DNA from: Chrysomallon squamiferum
Taxonomy: Eukaryota > Mollusca > Gastropoda > Neomphalida > Peltospiridae
NCBI GenBank assembly: GCA_012295275.1
Contig: CM022667.1
Coordinates: forward strand, 5,002,208-5,052,207
Length of the DNA stretch: 50,000 nucleotides
Direction: 5' to 3'
Each line of letters opens with the position of its first letter. Positions within the stretch are counted from its first letter, which is position 1. The position numbers and the translations under genes were made by a program. Shown here piece by piece: positions 11,313-21,659 of this stretch. A model generated the notes under the pieces. That model had not been told where the DNA came from, made no database searches, and saw only the letters and a list, made by a program, of their open reading frames with translations.

Positions 11313-13652
11313 GATTCAGAGAGGTGTAAAGCAACCAGAGATAAAAAAAAAAAAAAAAAATTCTGGATGGATTCCACAGAAAAGGTCACGGAAGAGAACC
11401 AGGAAGGTGATCACAGTAGTAAAACGGTTTCCAGTTCTATCAAAGAGTTTAACGTCAGCACTGATCTTGTTCCTAATGGCAACCAAAGAGATGACGTAGA
11501 AAATGTTGACCAAAATCGGAACTGCTTGATGTTGCTGACCTCAGCAAAGACGAAAATGAAAATAGAAGTAAAGAAAATGAAGAGAGAGCACTGTCAACTG
11601 ACTTTGCCTTCAGAGTGAAAGTGAACGATGAAAACAGTTTCACTCCAGCAGAAACGGAGTCGGTGCTGCCTGATTCCAGAGACGACCAGATGACGTCCGA
11701 AATGTCCGTTGAACTGAATTCACAAAACGAAACGGACAAGAATGAAGCAGATCAAGCTGCCAGTGATAACGTGGAAGAAACGGGTAAAGCTGATGTGGAA
11801 TCTGAAGACGCAGTAGAAATGGAGTCAGAGATTCCTGGAACAGTTTCTGTTGGTGATCAGACGACTGGTGAAACTATTGCTGATGAAATTGCTGCTGCAA
11901 AAGCCGTTGAATCAACTGACGATCAAACAGCTGCTGAAAGAAATGCCGATGCAACAGAGGAAACAATTCCCGATCAAGCAGCGGCTGCAACAACAAATGC
12001 CGATGAAACCGTTGCTGAAACGAACGCCGATGAAAAGACTGCGGAAACGAACGCCGATGAAATAGCTACTGAAACGAATGTCTATGAAACAGCAGCGAAC
12101 GTAACGCAAACAGCTGATGAAACAGTTACCGATCAAGCAGCTGCGGAAAAAATTACCGATCAAGCAGCTGCGGAAACAAATGCCGATGAAACAGCTGCAG
12201 AAACGAACGCCGATGAAATAGATGTGGAAACGATCGCCGATGAAGTAGCTGTGGAAACGAAAGCTGATGAAACAGCTGCGATAAAGAACGTCGATCAAAC
12301 GGCTGCTGAACCAAATGCCGATGAAACAGCAGTGGTAACGAACGCCAAAAATGGCTGATGAAACGATGAAATTACCTATCGAACGCTGGTGAAACAGCTG
12401 CGATAAGGAAACAATTGCTGATCAAACAGCTGCGGAATCATATGCCAATGAAAGAGCTGCGGAAACGAACGCCGATGAAATGGCTGCGGAAACGAACGCC
12501 GATGAAATGGCTGCGGAAACGAACGCTGGTGAAACAGCTGCGATAAGGAACGCCGATCAAACGGCTGAGGAAAGAGTTGCTGATCAAGCAGCTGAGGAAC
12601 TAGTTGCTGATCAAGAAGCTGAGGAAACAGTTGCTGATCAAACAGCTGAGGAAACAGTTGCCGATCAAGCAGCTGAGGAACTAGTTGTCGATCAAGCAGC
12701 TGAAGAAATAGTTGCCGATGAAACAGCGGAGGAAATAGTTGCTGATCAAACAGCTGAGGAAACAGTTGCTGATCAAGCAGCTGAGGAAACAATTGCCGAT
12801 CAAGCAGCTGAGGAAATTGTTGCTGATCAAACAGCTGAGATAAGGAACGCCGATCCAATAGCTGCTGAAACAAATGCCGATCAAACAGCTGAGATAAGGA
12901 ACGCCGATGAAATAGCTGCTGAAACAAATGCCGATCAAACAGCTGAGATAAGGAACGCCGATGAAATAGCTGCTGAAACAAATGCCGATGAAATAGCTGC
13001 TGAAACAAATGCCGATGAAACGGCTGCGGTGATGAACGCCGATAACACAGCTCTTGAATCCAGTATTATTGCTGATGTCAGACTAGTTACTGAAGCTGCT
13101 TCTGTTGAAAACGGTATTGAAAAGACAAATGACGAAATAGTACCAGACAAATCAGTTGAGATAAAAGAAATTAATTCAGCTGTAACGGAAGCAGAAAAGC
13201 ATGATGTTGAGGAGAAAATGGAGTCTGAAGTGTACAAACCAGAAGAATCACAACAGCAAGAAAACAAAGACGGAGATTTCAGTGTATCAGAGGCTGAACT
13301 ACAGATAACACAAGTCAAAGAGAACAATTCTCTTCCTGTAGATGGTGATAAACCCAAGTCTGACATAGCCACACCAGACGATTCGAAAGACTCTCCACAA
13401 CAGGAAGAGATGAAAACTGTTCTCGATGTTTCGAACTCTGAACCACCTTCGGAAGTCCAGAATTCCGAACAAGAGAAGGAAATCCACGTTGAAGATGTTG
13501 TCGTGTCAGGCGATGTTGTTAGTGCAGGTAAAGAAGCAGACACAAAGATGGAAGGAACAACTGCAGTTGTTGACGTACACGAAGAGAAGGACGAACCGAC
13601 AACGTCTGAAAAGATGGATGTAGAATCGGCGTCAAGTAAAGAGATGGCAGGT
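11313..13652 (+). CDS. Acidic repeat-rich N-terminal exon of the GTPase-Hint gene (apparent frameshifts)
   Basis: The frame is open from a splice acceptor at 11,311-11,312. The first ATG is at 11,367 (MDSTEKVTEENQEG), so an upstream coding exon in phase 0 is also possible. The product is very acidic and rich in Ala, Glu, Asp and Thr, with a core of 9-residue repeats such as NADETAAET and VADQAAEET, then a non-repetitive Glu/Ser-rich tail. It is probably disordered or helical, and no known domain is recognised. The exon ends at 13,652 with GGT followed by GTAAGT, in phase 0 with the next exon. The frame is not continuous: it shifts once near 11,508-11,520 in a CAAAATCGG context and several times between about 12,345 and 12,410, returning to the original frame. 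These may be sequencing errors, polymorphism or decay. The repeat composition and the clean splice to the GTPase exon favour a real gene. Confidence 0.6.
11850..13060 (+). repeat. Coding 27-bp minisatellite (9-residue repeats)
   Basis: About 40 degenerate copies of a 27-bp unit run in register. Two main subtypes are seen. NAD-E/Q-x-A-A-E-T dominates at both ends, and VADQ-x-AEE-x dominates at 12,570-12,840. Around 12,830-12,990 the units alternate as NADQTAEIR and NADEIAAET, forming an 18-residue higher-order repeat. Because the unit is a multiple of three, copy-number change keeps the frame. Long minus-strand open frames over this block are side effects of the same periodicity. Confidence 0.9.
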
Positions 13653-14178
13653 GTAAGTAAATTTATACAAAATAAGATAATTTATGACTGGTGTAACTGT
13701 AATGGGATGAATTTTGAATTTTAGAGATCGATAGTTCAGTTTCGAAATATTATGCAAATAACCTTTTTTAGATTCATTAATCCTTTGTTCATCCCACATT
13801 ATGTAATTTATTTATTTTTAATTTTTTTTTTAAACCAGTGATGCATAATTTTACGCATATTATAATAATCAGCACAAGATTATGATACTGAACAACTTTT
13901 TAAATTTAAATCATTTAATTTCCATTTGGTTTGTGTATTATAATGTTAAAATATTTAAACTCTTACACGTTCCTTTAACGTTTTCAATATTTTAGACATT
14001 TATCATGAAAACTGACATTATTTCTTAATTTCTGTTTTTTTTTTTTTTTTTTAAACATACTACTATATAGCTATTTTAATTTAAATTGTAAACATCACTT
14101 GTTAGTATACTTTTACACGTAATTTTGTTGTTGTGTATCAGTAAATATTCGGTTATGTGCTCTGTTTACTATTTACAG
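13653..14178 (+). other. Intron of the GTPase-Hint gene
   Basis: The intron starts GTAAGT and ends TTTACTATTTACAG. It is AT-rich, with a T run at 14,035-14,052. It joins two phase-0 exon ends, so the reading frame passes cleanly from the acidic tail into the GTPase domain. Confidence 0.7.
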
Positions 14179-15570
14179 GGCATCGTTTCTCCGCCTGCAG
14201 CCGATCAGCCCTTGGCATTGTTATTTATTGGCCGAACAGGAAGTGGCAAAACGTCCATATGTCAGACCCTCAGTGAAAGCACTGACCTCGTGACCGGAAG
14301 TACAAAGGAGAGCACGCTGATCGAGACAAAAGTTGACGGACGTGACGTACGTCTTCTCGATACTCCAGGAACGATCGACAACAAGAACGAACACACGCTG
14401 AAAGAGATCTCCAGGATATTCACTCTCAACCCCAGCGGGTTCCACGCAGTTTTTTACGTCGTCAAATACGGCGTGAAGATATCGAACGAGGAATTTAAAC
14501 TGGTGGACATGCTGAAGAAACTTTTAGGTGCCGATGTGTTTGGAAACTACGTCGTGGTTGCTATGACAAACGGAGACAGGTTTGGGGAAGACAAGGAAAA
14601 AGGGGTGGTTTCTGGCGAGGTCGAAGATTTCGTCGATCAGCATCAGGGCGTCCTCAAGGACCTTGTGACCGAGTGTAAAGGGAGGCTGGTTGTTTTCGAC
14701 ACTACAGAGAAGGACGCGGCAAAGAAACGAGAGCAGATCGGTGCTCTTCTGTCTGCGGTTGATGGGATCATCAGTAAGAACGACGGAAAGCGACTGGACA
14801 ACGCTTATTTCAGACTGGCTAGGAAAGAAACGGAAATGCAGGCTTCTATGATGATAATCGGCAATGAAACTGAAGAAGAGAGAATCGCGCTCGAGGAGAG
14901 GATTAAGGAGCACGTAAGCCTGGTGGTCGCGAGGCAGATCAAGAAAGACAACGCGTGGTGTTTTCCAGCAGACGCCGTGGTGCGTCTGTCCACTGGAGAG
15001 CAAGTCGCAATGGACAGAGTGAAGGTTGGAGACAAAGTGCTGAGTGTCACTGATGACGGGCGTCTCGTACATAGCGAAGTGTATTTGATTGGTCATGCGG
15101 AGAATGACGTCACGTTGCCATGCATCAGAATACGAACATCCAGTTCTTGTATTTGTTTGTCGCCTGGTCATTACATCTTCGTGAACCGTGGCGCAGAAAA
15201 GATGATTCCAATCCTAGCCCGGCAAGTGAGACCGGGAGACGTCGTGTATGTTTGTAAGACGTCTGAAAACACAGATATGAAAGTCGAGGTTGTCGCTGAA
15301 GTTAGTTCCACTCTCTGCCGCGGCAGGTTCGCTCCGTTCACCGACTGCGGGACCGTGGTCGTGAACGACATTTTGGCATCTTGCTATGTTGAACTGCTTC
15401 CACACTCGGTGTCGCACTTGATGATGTGGCCCGTGAGAAAACTGCACCACGCCTTCCCTGGTGTCCTCGCCCTCGTCTCCTACAGCAGATCACACGGAAT
15501 TCCGTCATGGGCTCACTGGTGCATGAAACACGTGGTGCCGCGTCTGTCGTTCTTCACTGACAACAAGTGA
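14179..15570 (+). CDS. AIG1/GIMAP-type GTPase fused to a hedgehog-type Hint domain (C-terminal exon)
   Basis: This intact 463-residue exon is much GC-richer than its surroundings; residues are numbered from its start. Residues 14-215 form an AIG1/GIMAP G domain: P-loop GRTGSGKT (18-25), DTPG (61-64), the hydrophobic conserved box around GFHAVFYVVKYG, and TNGD (130-133). A charged, probably helical linker follows. The Hint domain starts at Cys261 in WCFPADAVV and continues with SEVYLIGH, LSPGH (His331) and ASCY (Cys402), matching Hedgehog C-terminal domains in order and spacing. Residues 405-463 resemble the sterol-recognition tail, including a SWAHW motif. Hint domains cleave the bond before the first Cys, so release of the GTPase part is expected. 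Oddities are Trp before the Cys, His306 in place of the usual Asp, Ser in place of Thr in TxxH, and no signal peptide. AIG1 GTPases act at intracellular membranes in immunity and survival, and that role here is inferred. Confidence 0.85.
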   Translation, partial: GIVSPPAADQPLALLFIGRTGSGKTSICQTLSESTDLVTGSTKESTLIETKVDGRDVRLLDTPGTIDNKNEHTLKEISRIFTLNPSGFHAVFYVVKYGVKISNEEFKLVDMLKKLLGADVFGNYVVVAMTNGDRFGEDKEKGVVSGEVEDFVDQHQGVLKDLVTECKGRLVVFDTTEKDAAKKREQIGALLSAVDGIISKNDGKRLDNAYFRLARKETEMQASMMIIGNETEEERIALEERIKEHVSLVVARQIKKDNAWCFPADAVVRLSTGEQVAMDRVKVGDKVLSVTDDGRLVHSEVYLIGHAENDVTLPCIRIRTSSSCICLSPGHYIFVNRGAEKMIPILARQVRPGDVVYVCKTSENTDMKVEVVAEVSSTLCRGRFAPFTDCGTVVVNDILASCYVELLPHSVSHLMMWPVRKLHHAFPGVLALVSYSRSHGIPSWAHWCMKHVVPRLSFFTDNK

Positions 15571-16110
15571 ACTGTTTATAGGAAAATCACTTCCTTAAGA
15601 CTTTAGATTATTTGTGATCACTAAATAACAAAACAAAAAAAAAAAATGCTGAAAGAAACAGTAACAGTAAAACAGTCTGGCAGTGGTCAAACTATTGACC
15701 AGATGCTTTCGGTGGCAAGAGCAGATCGGCCTTTCTCAGTGTCAACTGAGTTACGCCAAAACGAAGAAACATTCATATCAAGTTTACGTTTCAACAAAAC
15801 TGCAGCATTTAAAATGCATATCTGCACACCCCCAGTGCACATGAGATTCTTATATATATATATATATATACACTATACAGGAATATCCTGACTGTGGTGT
15901 TTAAAATATCTAACTGGGCTTTCCATATATTTAGTATATTTATATTTAATTAAAATATTTAATTGGGCTTTTCATATATTTAATATATTTATATGTAATA
16001 AAAAATATTATAGTTATGCTTTATTACATAGATCTATTCTTCTATTATGTAAAATGGTTTGGACTTGTGCGTATTTATTAAAATAAAGCTTTTGTTTCAA
16101 AATGTTTCTT
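15571..16110 (+). other. Probable 3' UTR of the GTPase-Hint gene
   Basis: AT-rich sequence after the TGA stop. A short ATG-led frame at 15,646-15,891 shows no family resemblance and runs into a TA microsatellite. The first good poly(A) signal is at 16,082. Confidence 0.5.
16082..16087 (+). terminator. Poly(A) signal AATAAA
   Basis: This is a canonical hexamer about 510 bases after the stop codon of the GTPase-Hint exon, followed by T/G-rich sequence. It is the likely but unproven 3' end. Confidence 0.45.
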
Positions 16111-16693
16111 TTCACAACAACAAAAATGAAGTAGGAAACGGATTCAGAGGAACAGAAAAAAATAAGGCAAACTGAAATAGAATTAAGAAATGGGGAAAAT
16201 TTATGTTGCTACTTGACAAATACAACTTGTCTGTTTTTTTTTTTTTTTCTTCTTTTTTCTGGTTAAGATTCTGGATTTCATTTTTGAGTACAGTGATCAA
16301 TTTTGTTCGTAATTTATAGCAAGACTGTGCATTGGTACCTAATTTCTAGCAGACAAATCTAAATTCTCATTTTTGACTAAATATGCTTGATCTTTCGATA
16401 AATATACATATAATTAATAATAAACAAAATAAAAAAGATTTATGACAAAAATGTTGAAAAAAAAAAAAAAAAAAAATTATATCATCTTGAAACATTTATA
16501 ACAATATAAACAAAATCTAAAAAAACAACAACGAAACACGTGTAAACTAAAATTAAATGTAACGGTAAAATGTAAATAAAATAACACAACTGAAGTAAAG
16601 ATAACATTTCACTTGGTATTATTCTGGTTGTGAACTTTACATTGTTATCGTACAACATTGAGAACGAACAAACCGTTCATTACCAGTCGATTA

Positions 16694-16999
16694 TCAACTG
16701 CGGTCCCTGACCTTGGCTGATAACCTACGCAGAACAATACTGCTATAAAATACTTCTACAGATGAAATTAGGTCATGGAAGTTCTGATATTTTGTCTTCA
16801 TCCACGGACAAGGAACACTAGACGCGGTTTCCTGATAGCGGAATTTGTTGTACATATTCACAGATGAAGCATTAATTTCAAGCTGTTTTAAAATGCAGTC
16901 TGTCACAAGGTGTCGAGGCTGACTATTCTCGGTCGTAGATGCTTGGCCTAGGATGTGACAGACAATAGGATCAGTTCTCAATACAGTCCACCCCGGCTG
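16694..16999 (-). CDS. Hypothetical minus-strand open frame
   Basis: An open frame of about 95-100 codons has ordinary, non-repetitive composition and includes the stretch DPIVCHILGQASTTENSQPR. It has no ATG at its start. It could be an exon, a decayed fragment, or chance. I do not recognise a family. Its local GC is higher than in the flanking DNA, which is the main reason it is listed. Confidence 0.2.
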   Translation of the reverse strand, partial: QPGWTVLRTDPIVCHILGQASTTENSQPRHLVTDCILKQLEINASSVNMYNKFRYQETASSVPCPWMKTKYQNFHDLISSVEVFYSSIVLRRLSAKVRDRS

Positions 17000-17242
17000 T
17001 TTCTTTTAATAGCAGCAATACGCAGAAAAAAACGTGCGTAATTAACAGTATAGTAATAACAACATGAACAGAAATAATTAAAAATAAAAATGAGGCGGAT
17101 GATGATGATGATAATGGGTGCCACACGTTCGACATCTGACGTTTGTGACGTCATGATATCAGACTTCGTCCTGCTGTACCAGTGCGTGCACGAATATTGT
17201 CTGTATGGAGTCTAATCAGACGTACACAAGACAATGGAACAT

Positions 17243-17398
<156 letters not shown>

Positions 17399-18720
17399 AT
17401 GCTGCTACTACTAATAATGCGTGTGTATATATCTAAACTCCATGTATAATAACAAAAGAAGGAAGAACATGGACTTTTTAAGAATTTGACCTCAGATTAC
17501 ACTGAAAAATAACAGAATTACAAAAAAAAAAAAAAAAAAAAAAAAAACCGAACAAAAAACATTTAAATTATCGATTACTTACTCTTGTTTTTGTTGTTTG
17601 TATTTTTTGTTTGTTTGTTTGTTTATTTATTTATTTATTTATTTATTTATTCTTTGTTTGTTTTTTTCCCTCACTAAATTCACAGAGTATTCAGTATAAA
17701 TTAATTAATAAAGATTCCATGAAAATAAAATTCTGTATAAGTAATACAATCTAACACTGTCGTCTGCTGATTCAGCCTCGTTTTATGTCAGACAGTGCTT
17801 GACCTGTCGTTGTTATTTCATATTTGGTACACATCACAACCCTATCATTCTTTCATGGCTAAAATTTCTATTCATTTTTATTCCAAAGTACAAGAAAAAA
17901 AAAAAAAAAAAAAAAAATAAAGAAAGAAAGAAAGAAATATTTCGTGGTCAGATGAATGAACGAATACAAAAAATAAGGAATAAATATTTATATTTATCAC
18001 ACTCATACACTAATGTCACCATTACTGCTTCTAATACAAGTCACCGGCATCATTATCATTAATGATGATGATGATGATAGTAATAATAATACAAAACAGA
18101 TCGGTTTCCATCAGATAGGTATTTAAAAACAAAACAATAACAAAAACAAAAAAGAAAAACAAAAAGGAAAGGAATAGAACTACAAGAAAAAAAAAAAAAA
18201 AATGAAAGAAAGAAAAAGCCGCGGATATAACAAAGACTAGATAGACCATGAGAGAGAAAGATCAAAATAACCGTGTGTGATTTTAGTCAAATACATCGTC
18301 TTGTACTGAAGGAAATAAACCTGAATGACATCTTCTATTATTATCGCAAAAAAGAAAAATAGCTAAAATAATTTTTGAATTTTCATAGTATTTAACAGCT
18401 CTTCCTCATATTTTATTTATTGTTTCGATGCTTTTTTCCTTCTTTTTATTTTTTTGTTTCTATTATTTTTGTATACTTTTAATTTAACTAGAGGAAATAT
18501 TGTTTTTGTGTTATTATTATTATTATTATTAATATTATTATTATTGTCATTATTACCTGAATTTAGTTTAAATAATAATTTATAATTCAATAGCGGACAT
18601 TTCTCGGTCACTTTCGTTTTCGAATCGATATTAATTTTAAGTAGTCAGATTTCTACGAAGCAATCGGAAATAATACTTATTTTACCGAACGTTGCCGATG
18701 TTTAACGAAACTAATAAAAA
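17399..18720. other. Gene-free intergenic stretch
   Basis: A runs lie at 17,521-17,546 and 17,893-17,917, TTTG/TTTA repeats at about 17,610-17,652 and ATT repeats at about 18,511-18,545. No coding exon is seen. Confidence 0.5.
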
Positions 18721-18727
18721 GAAATCG

Positions 18728-18743
18728 TTTCCGGTTGACGTCA
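18728..18743 (+). promoter_or_regulatory. ETS-like and CRE sites upstream of GABARAPL2
   Basis: TTTCCGG at 18,728-18,734 contains an inverted GGAA ETS core. It is followed directly by a perfect palindromic CRE, TGACGTCA, at 18,736-18,743. They lie about 120 bases before the GABARAPL2 start codon, in a local GC-richer patch, as expected for a TATA-less housekeeping promoter. Function is inferred from motif and position only. Confidence 0.45.
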
Positions 18744-18848
18744 CAGTCAAGCAAGTAGGAGTCACAAGGAAAACAGTAAAATTACGATAGATCGAATACT
18801 GTGTGCTGCATTTGTTTATTAATTTAATTCGCATTGCAGTGACCAGCG

Positions 18849-18857
18849 TCAAGGTCA
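18849..18857 (+). promoter_or_regulatory. TCAAGGTCA nuclear-receptor half-site
   Basis: This is a perfect extended half-site of the ERR/SF-1 type, ending three bases before the GABARAPL2 ATG. A nine-base match can occur by chance, and its position in the 5' UTR is unusual. Confidence 0.25.
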
Positions 18858-18860
18858 AAG

Positions 18861-21659
18861 ATGAAATTTAAGTTTAAGGAAGAACACACGTTTGGTGAGT
18901 AGTAAATATTTGTTTTGATATTGATAGATTGTTTTTAAAAATGTCTGATCATAGTTTGTTTACATCGTTTTGCTCGTTTTGTTCGGACATTTGTAACAAT
19001 TACAGTAACAAATCTTGGTTATCAGAACAATCACAGCTGGAAAATAACATATGGCTTTTAATTTACTGACGCAGTTGGTGTATTCTGAGAAACAACCATT
19101 GGCAAAGCAAAATAAAAAATATATTAATAACGTCGTCATCGTCATGTTTAATAATTGATGATTGAGTCAACAGGTCAGCTGTCAAAAACTGTTCTTTGTT
19201 TCTTTAAATTTTCATTTCACAATATCATGATGACAGAGTGATAGTACATGCATTATTCAATTGATATATTAGTTATGCATGACTGCCAACAATGAAAAAT
19301 AGCATGTATTACTATTAATATATCATAAACAGACGAGACAAAGGACTATTGTTATCTCCTTTGATTTGATATATACATACTTAAAAATTAATATCTTGGA
19401 AGTCTTAGCAAAATTGCATGTATTGTAATGTTTAAGAGAATACAATTTTATTTTCAATGCTGATATTATGATCATAATTATGAACTGTATTTTATGATAA
19501 ATTTCAAAATATATTTGATTAAAGTGAAAATTAAACCTGACACAGTCTAAAACTTGCTCATTGTCCATTAGTGAGAACAGTTGTATTTATTTTTAACTTT
19601 GTGTAAACAAGGAAGATTTAACTTTATTGAAGTAATATTTCATTGTAATAACTAGATCAACACATACTGATAACTGTGACAGGAAACGTGTTCTGAATAA
19701 AAATACCCTAACTATTAGTACTTTACACTGTTTAGCAATACATGCACCTAATTACATAAATGTTGTGTGTATATATATATATATGTAATTATTTATTATT
19801 TTTCAGAGCAGCGCAAAGCTGAGTCCAACAAAATTCGTTCAAAGTATCCTGATAGAATACCTGTAAGTAAAATACATTAATACAGTTCTGACATTTTTAA
19901 TTTTTACATTTTATGTTTCAGTTTATTCACTGTAACAAACTGATAGGATTGCCTGATGTTGAATGTTTATATTTTTTCTATTTATTTTTCTAGATAATAT
20001 TTCTAACAGTTTAAGTTTGGATTCTAAAGATTTCATTTATTAACATTACTTGCATGAAATAGAATTATAAACCAGAAATAGTAACATGCAAATTATACAA
20101 ATCATTAAAAAAAAAAAAAAAAAAAATTTGCTTTGTGGACAAATACATTTTTTGATAAAGAGGCTGAAGAAAACTGAAATAGTTTAAGAAACACAAGACA
20201 ACACAATACATGACAACTTATCTGCTGGAAGATTAGGATTTCGTTCGCTGACAGAACAAAAGAACAATAACTTGAATAGATGATAAGTTAACCTTCCTGA
20301 TGTGTTCACTGATTGTTTCACACATCTCTCTGCTCGTCTGTGGTCTGCTACTGCAAAGTTGATACTTAAACACTGACTTGTGATCTTCATAGTGAAAAAC
20401 TTTTAAATAATTCTCATCTTGTGAGATAGGTTATTACTGTTAGTAATCAAATCATACATTATAGGCAGCAGCATCACGGTTAAACGTACTTTTATAATAC
20501 AATGTTGGTTTTAAAAATAAATGAATTAAACTTATTAATTAATTAAAGCTATTAATATGTTGGGTTTTTAAAATTTTATTTATGATATCTACGTTTGCAG
20601 GTTATACAACACAATATTTACAGAAACAGAAATAATAAGAACAAACAGGCTGTATATGTATTTACTGATATTTATATCTAATGTTATTACCAAGCACAGT
20701 TAATCTGAATTTATCATGGTTAGCATAGATTGTACACATTGATCAGCAAGCTACAATTCTTTTACTTACATTTTTCCACAGACAAGGAAGCACATACCTC
20801 AGATTATTATATGCCTAGTTGGATTGGTAAATAATCTGATGGCTATACAGAGTAGGACAGAAGATTTTTTTTGTCCATCCTTGAGAAATGTTTAATTCTA
20901 ATTCACATGCGTGTCTGGTGGTAATGTGCAAGCAAAGTCTGTGTTTTACTGTTTTAAACTGCTTTGACTGTTTATTTACACAGGTGATTGTTGAGAAGGA
21001 TGTCAAGAGTCAGATACAAAACATAGACAAAAGAAAGTTTTTAGTGCCTAATGACATTTCAGTAGCCCAGTTCATGTGGATCATTCGTAAGAGAATCCAG
21101 TTAGCATCGGAAAAGGCAATCTTTCTGTTTGTGGGAAAAGTCTTGCCACAGTCCAGGTAAGTAATTACATATCTCTGATCTTCGTGGATACAAATTACAC
21201 AAGTTTTGTTAACTGTATTTTTTAATAATAATAATAATATGTAACTGAACTGTATTGAGCAGTGGTGTGTGAAAGTATACACCATGTTTATTTTTTGGTT
21301 TATTTATCAGTGTCCATAATAATAGTCTTTCCTTTTTGTGAAGAAATAATTATTTCATTATATAATTTATATTGTAATTTGTATATTTATTATCAACCTT
21401 GTCAATTCAAAATATAAATAGTTTTGGAAAATGAGGTACCTCTTCTGTTTTGATCTCCCTTTCTCTGTGTTCCACTGCGTGTGAGTGTGTGTCTTTGTAT
21501 TCATATGTTTGATGTGTGTGACCTGTTGGTGAATGTTGTTATTTAATTTCTCTTTTTTTATTTTTCAGTGCCAGTATGGGACAAGTCTATGAAGACCACA
21601 AAGATGACGATGGTTTTCTGTACATCGCCTACAGTGGAGAAAACACATTTGGAGAATAA
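18861..21659 (+). CDS. GABARAPL2: GABARAPL2/GATE-16, Atg8-family ubiquitin-like protein
   Basis: Four coding exons join in frame: 18861-18894, 19807-19862, 20984-21156 and 21569-21659, all with GT-AG introns. They give 117 residues, the same length as vertebrate GABARAPL2. The start [18 protein letters not shown], the core [32 protein letters not shown] and the end YSGENTFGE mark the GABARAPL2 branch rather than GABARAP or LC3. Gly116 is followed by a single Glu, which the protease ATG4 would remove so that the glycine can be joined to phosphatidylethanolamine on autophagosome membranes. Residues 46-52 and the hydrophobic pockets form the docking surface for LIR motifs. The ATG follows a CAAAG context. 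The gene appears intact and is probably expressed broadly. The neighbouring GIMAP-type gene is of interest because vertebrate GIMAP6 binds this protein. Confidence 0.95.

Noticed and set aside
12334-12430. Intron that would explain the frame change in the acidic exon
   Set aside because: The candidate donor GTAACG and the nearby CAG acceptors do not restore the observed downstream frame.
12376-13008. 210-codon minus-strand open frame of Phe/Leu/Arg/Gln repeats
   Set aside because: It lies antisense to the 27-bp coding repeat. A period divisible by three keeps all frames without stops open, and the composition is unlike a real protein.
14125-14178. ATG at 14,125 as the start of the GTPase protein
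   Set aside because: The 54 bases before 14,179 end in TTTACTATTTACAG, a splice acceptor, and the upstream exon joins in phase at 13,652. An alternative start here cannot be fully excluded.
15646-15891. 81-codon open frame after the GTPase-Hint stop
   Set aside because: It follows an A run, ends in a TA microsatellite, has no family resemblance and is probably 3' UTR.
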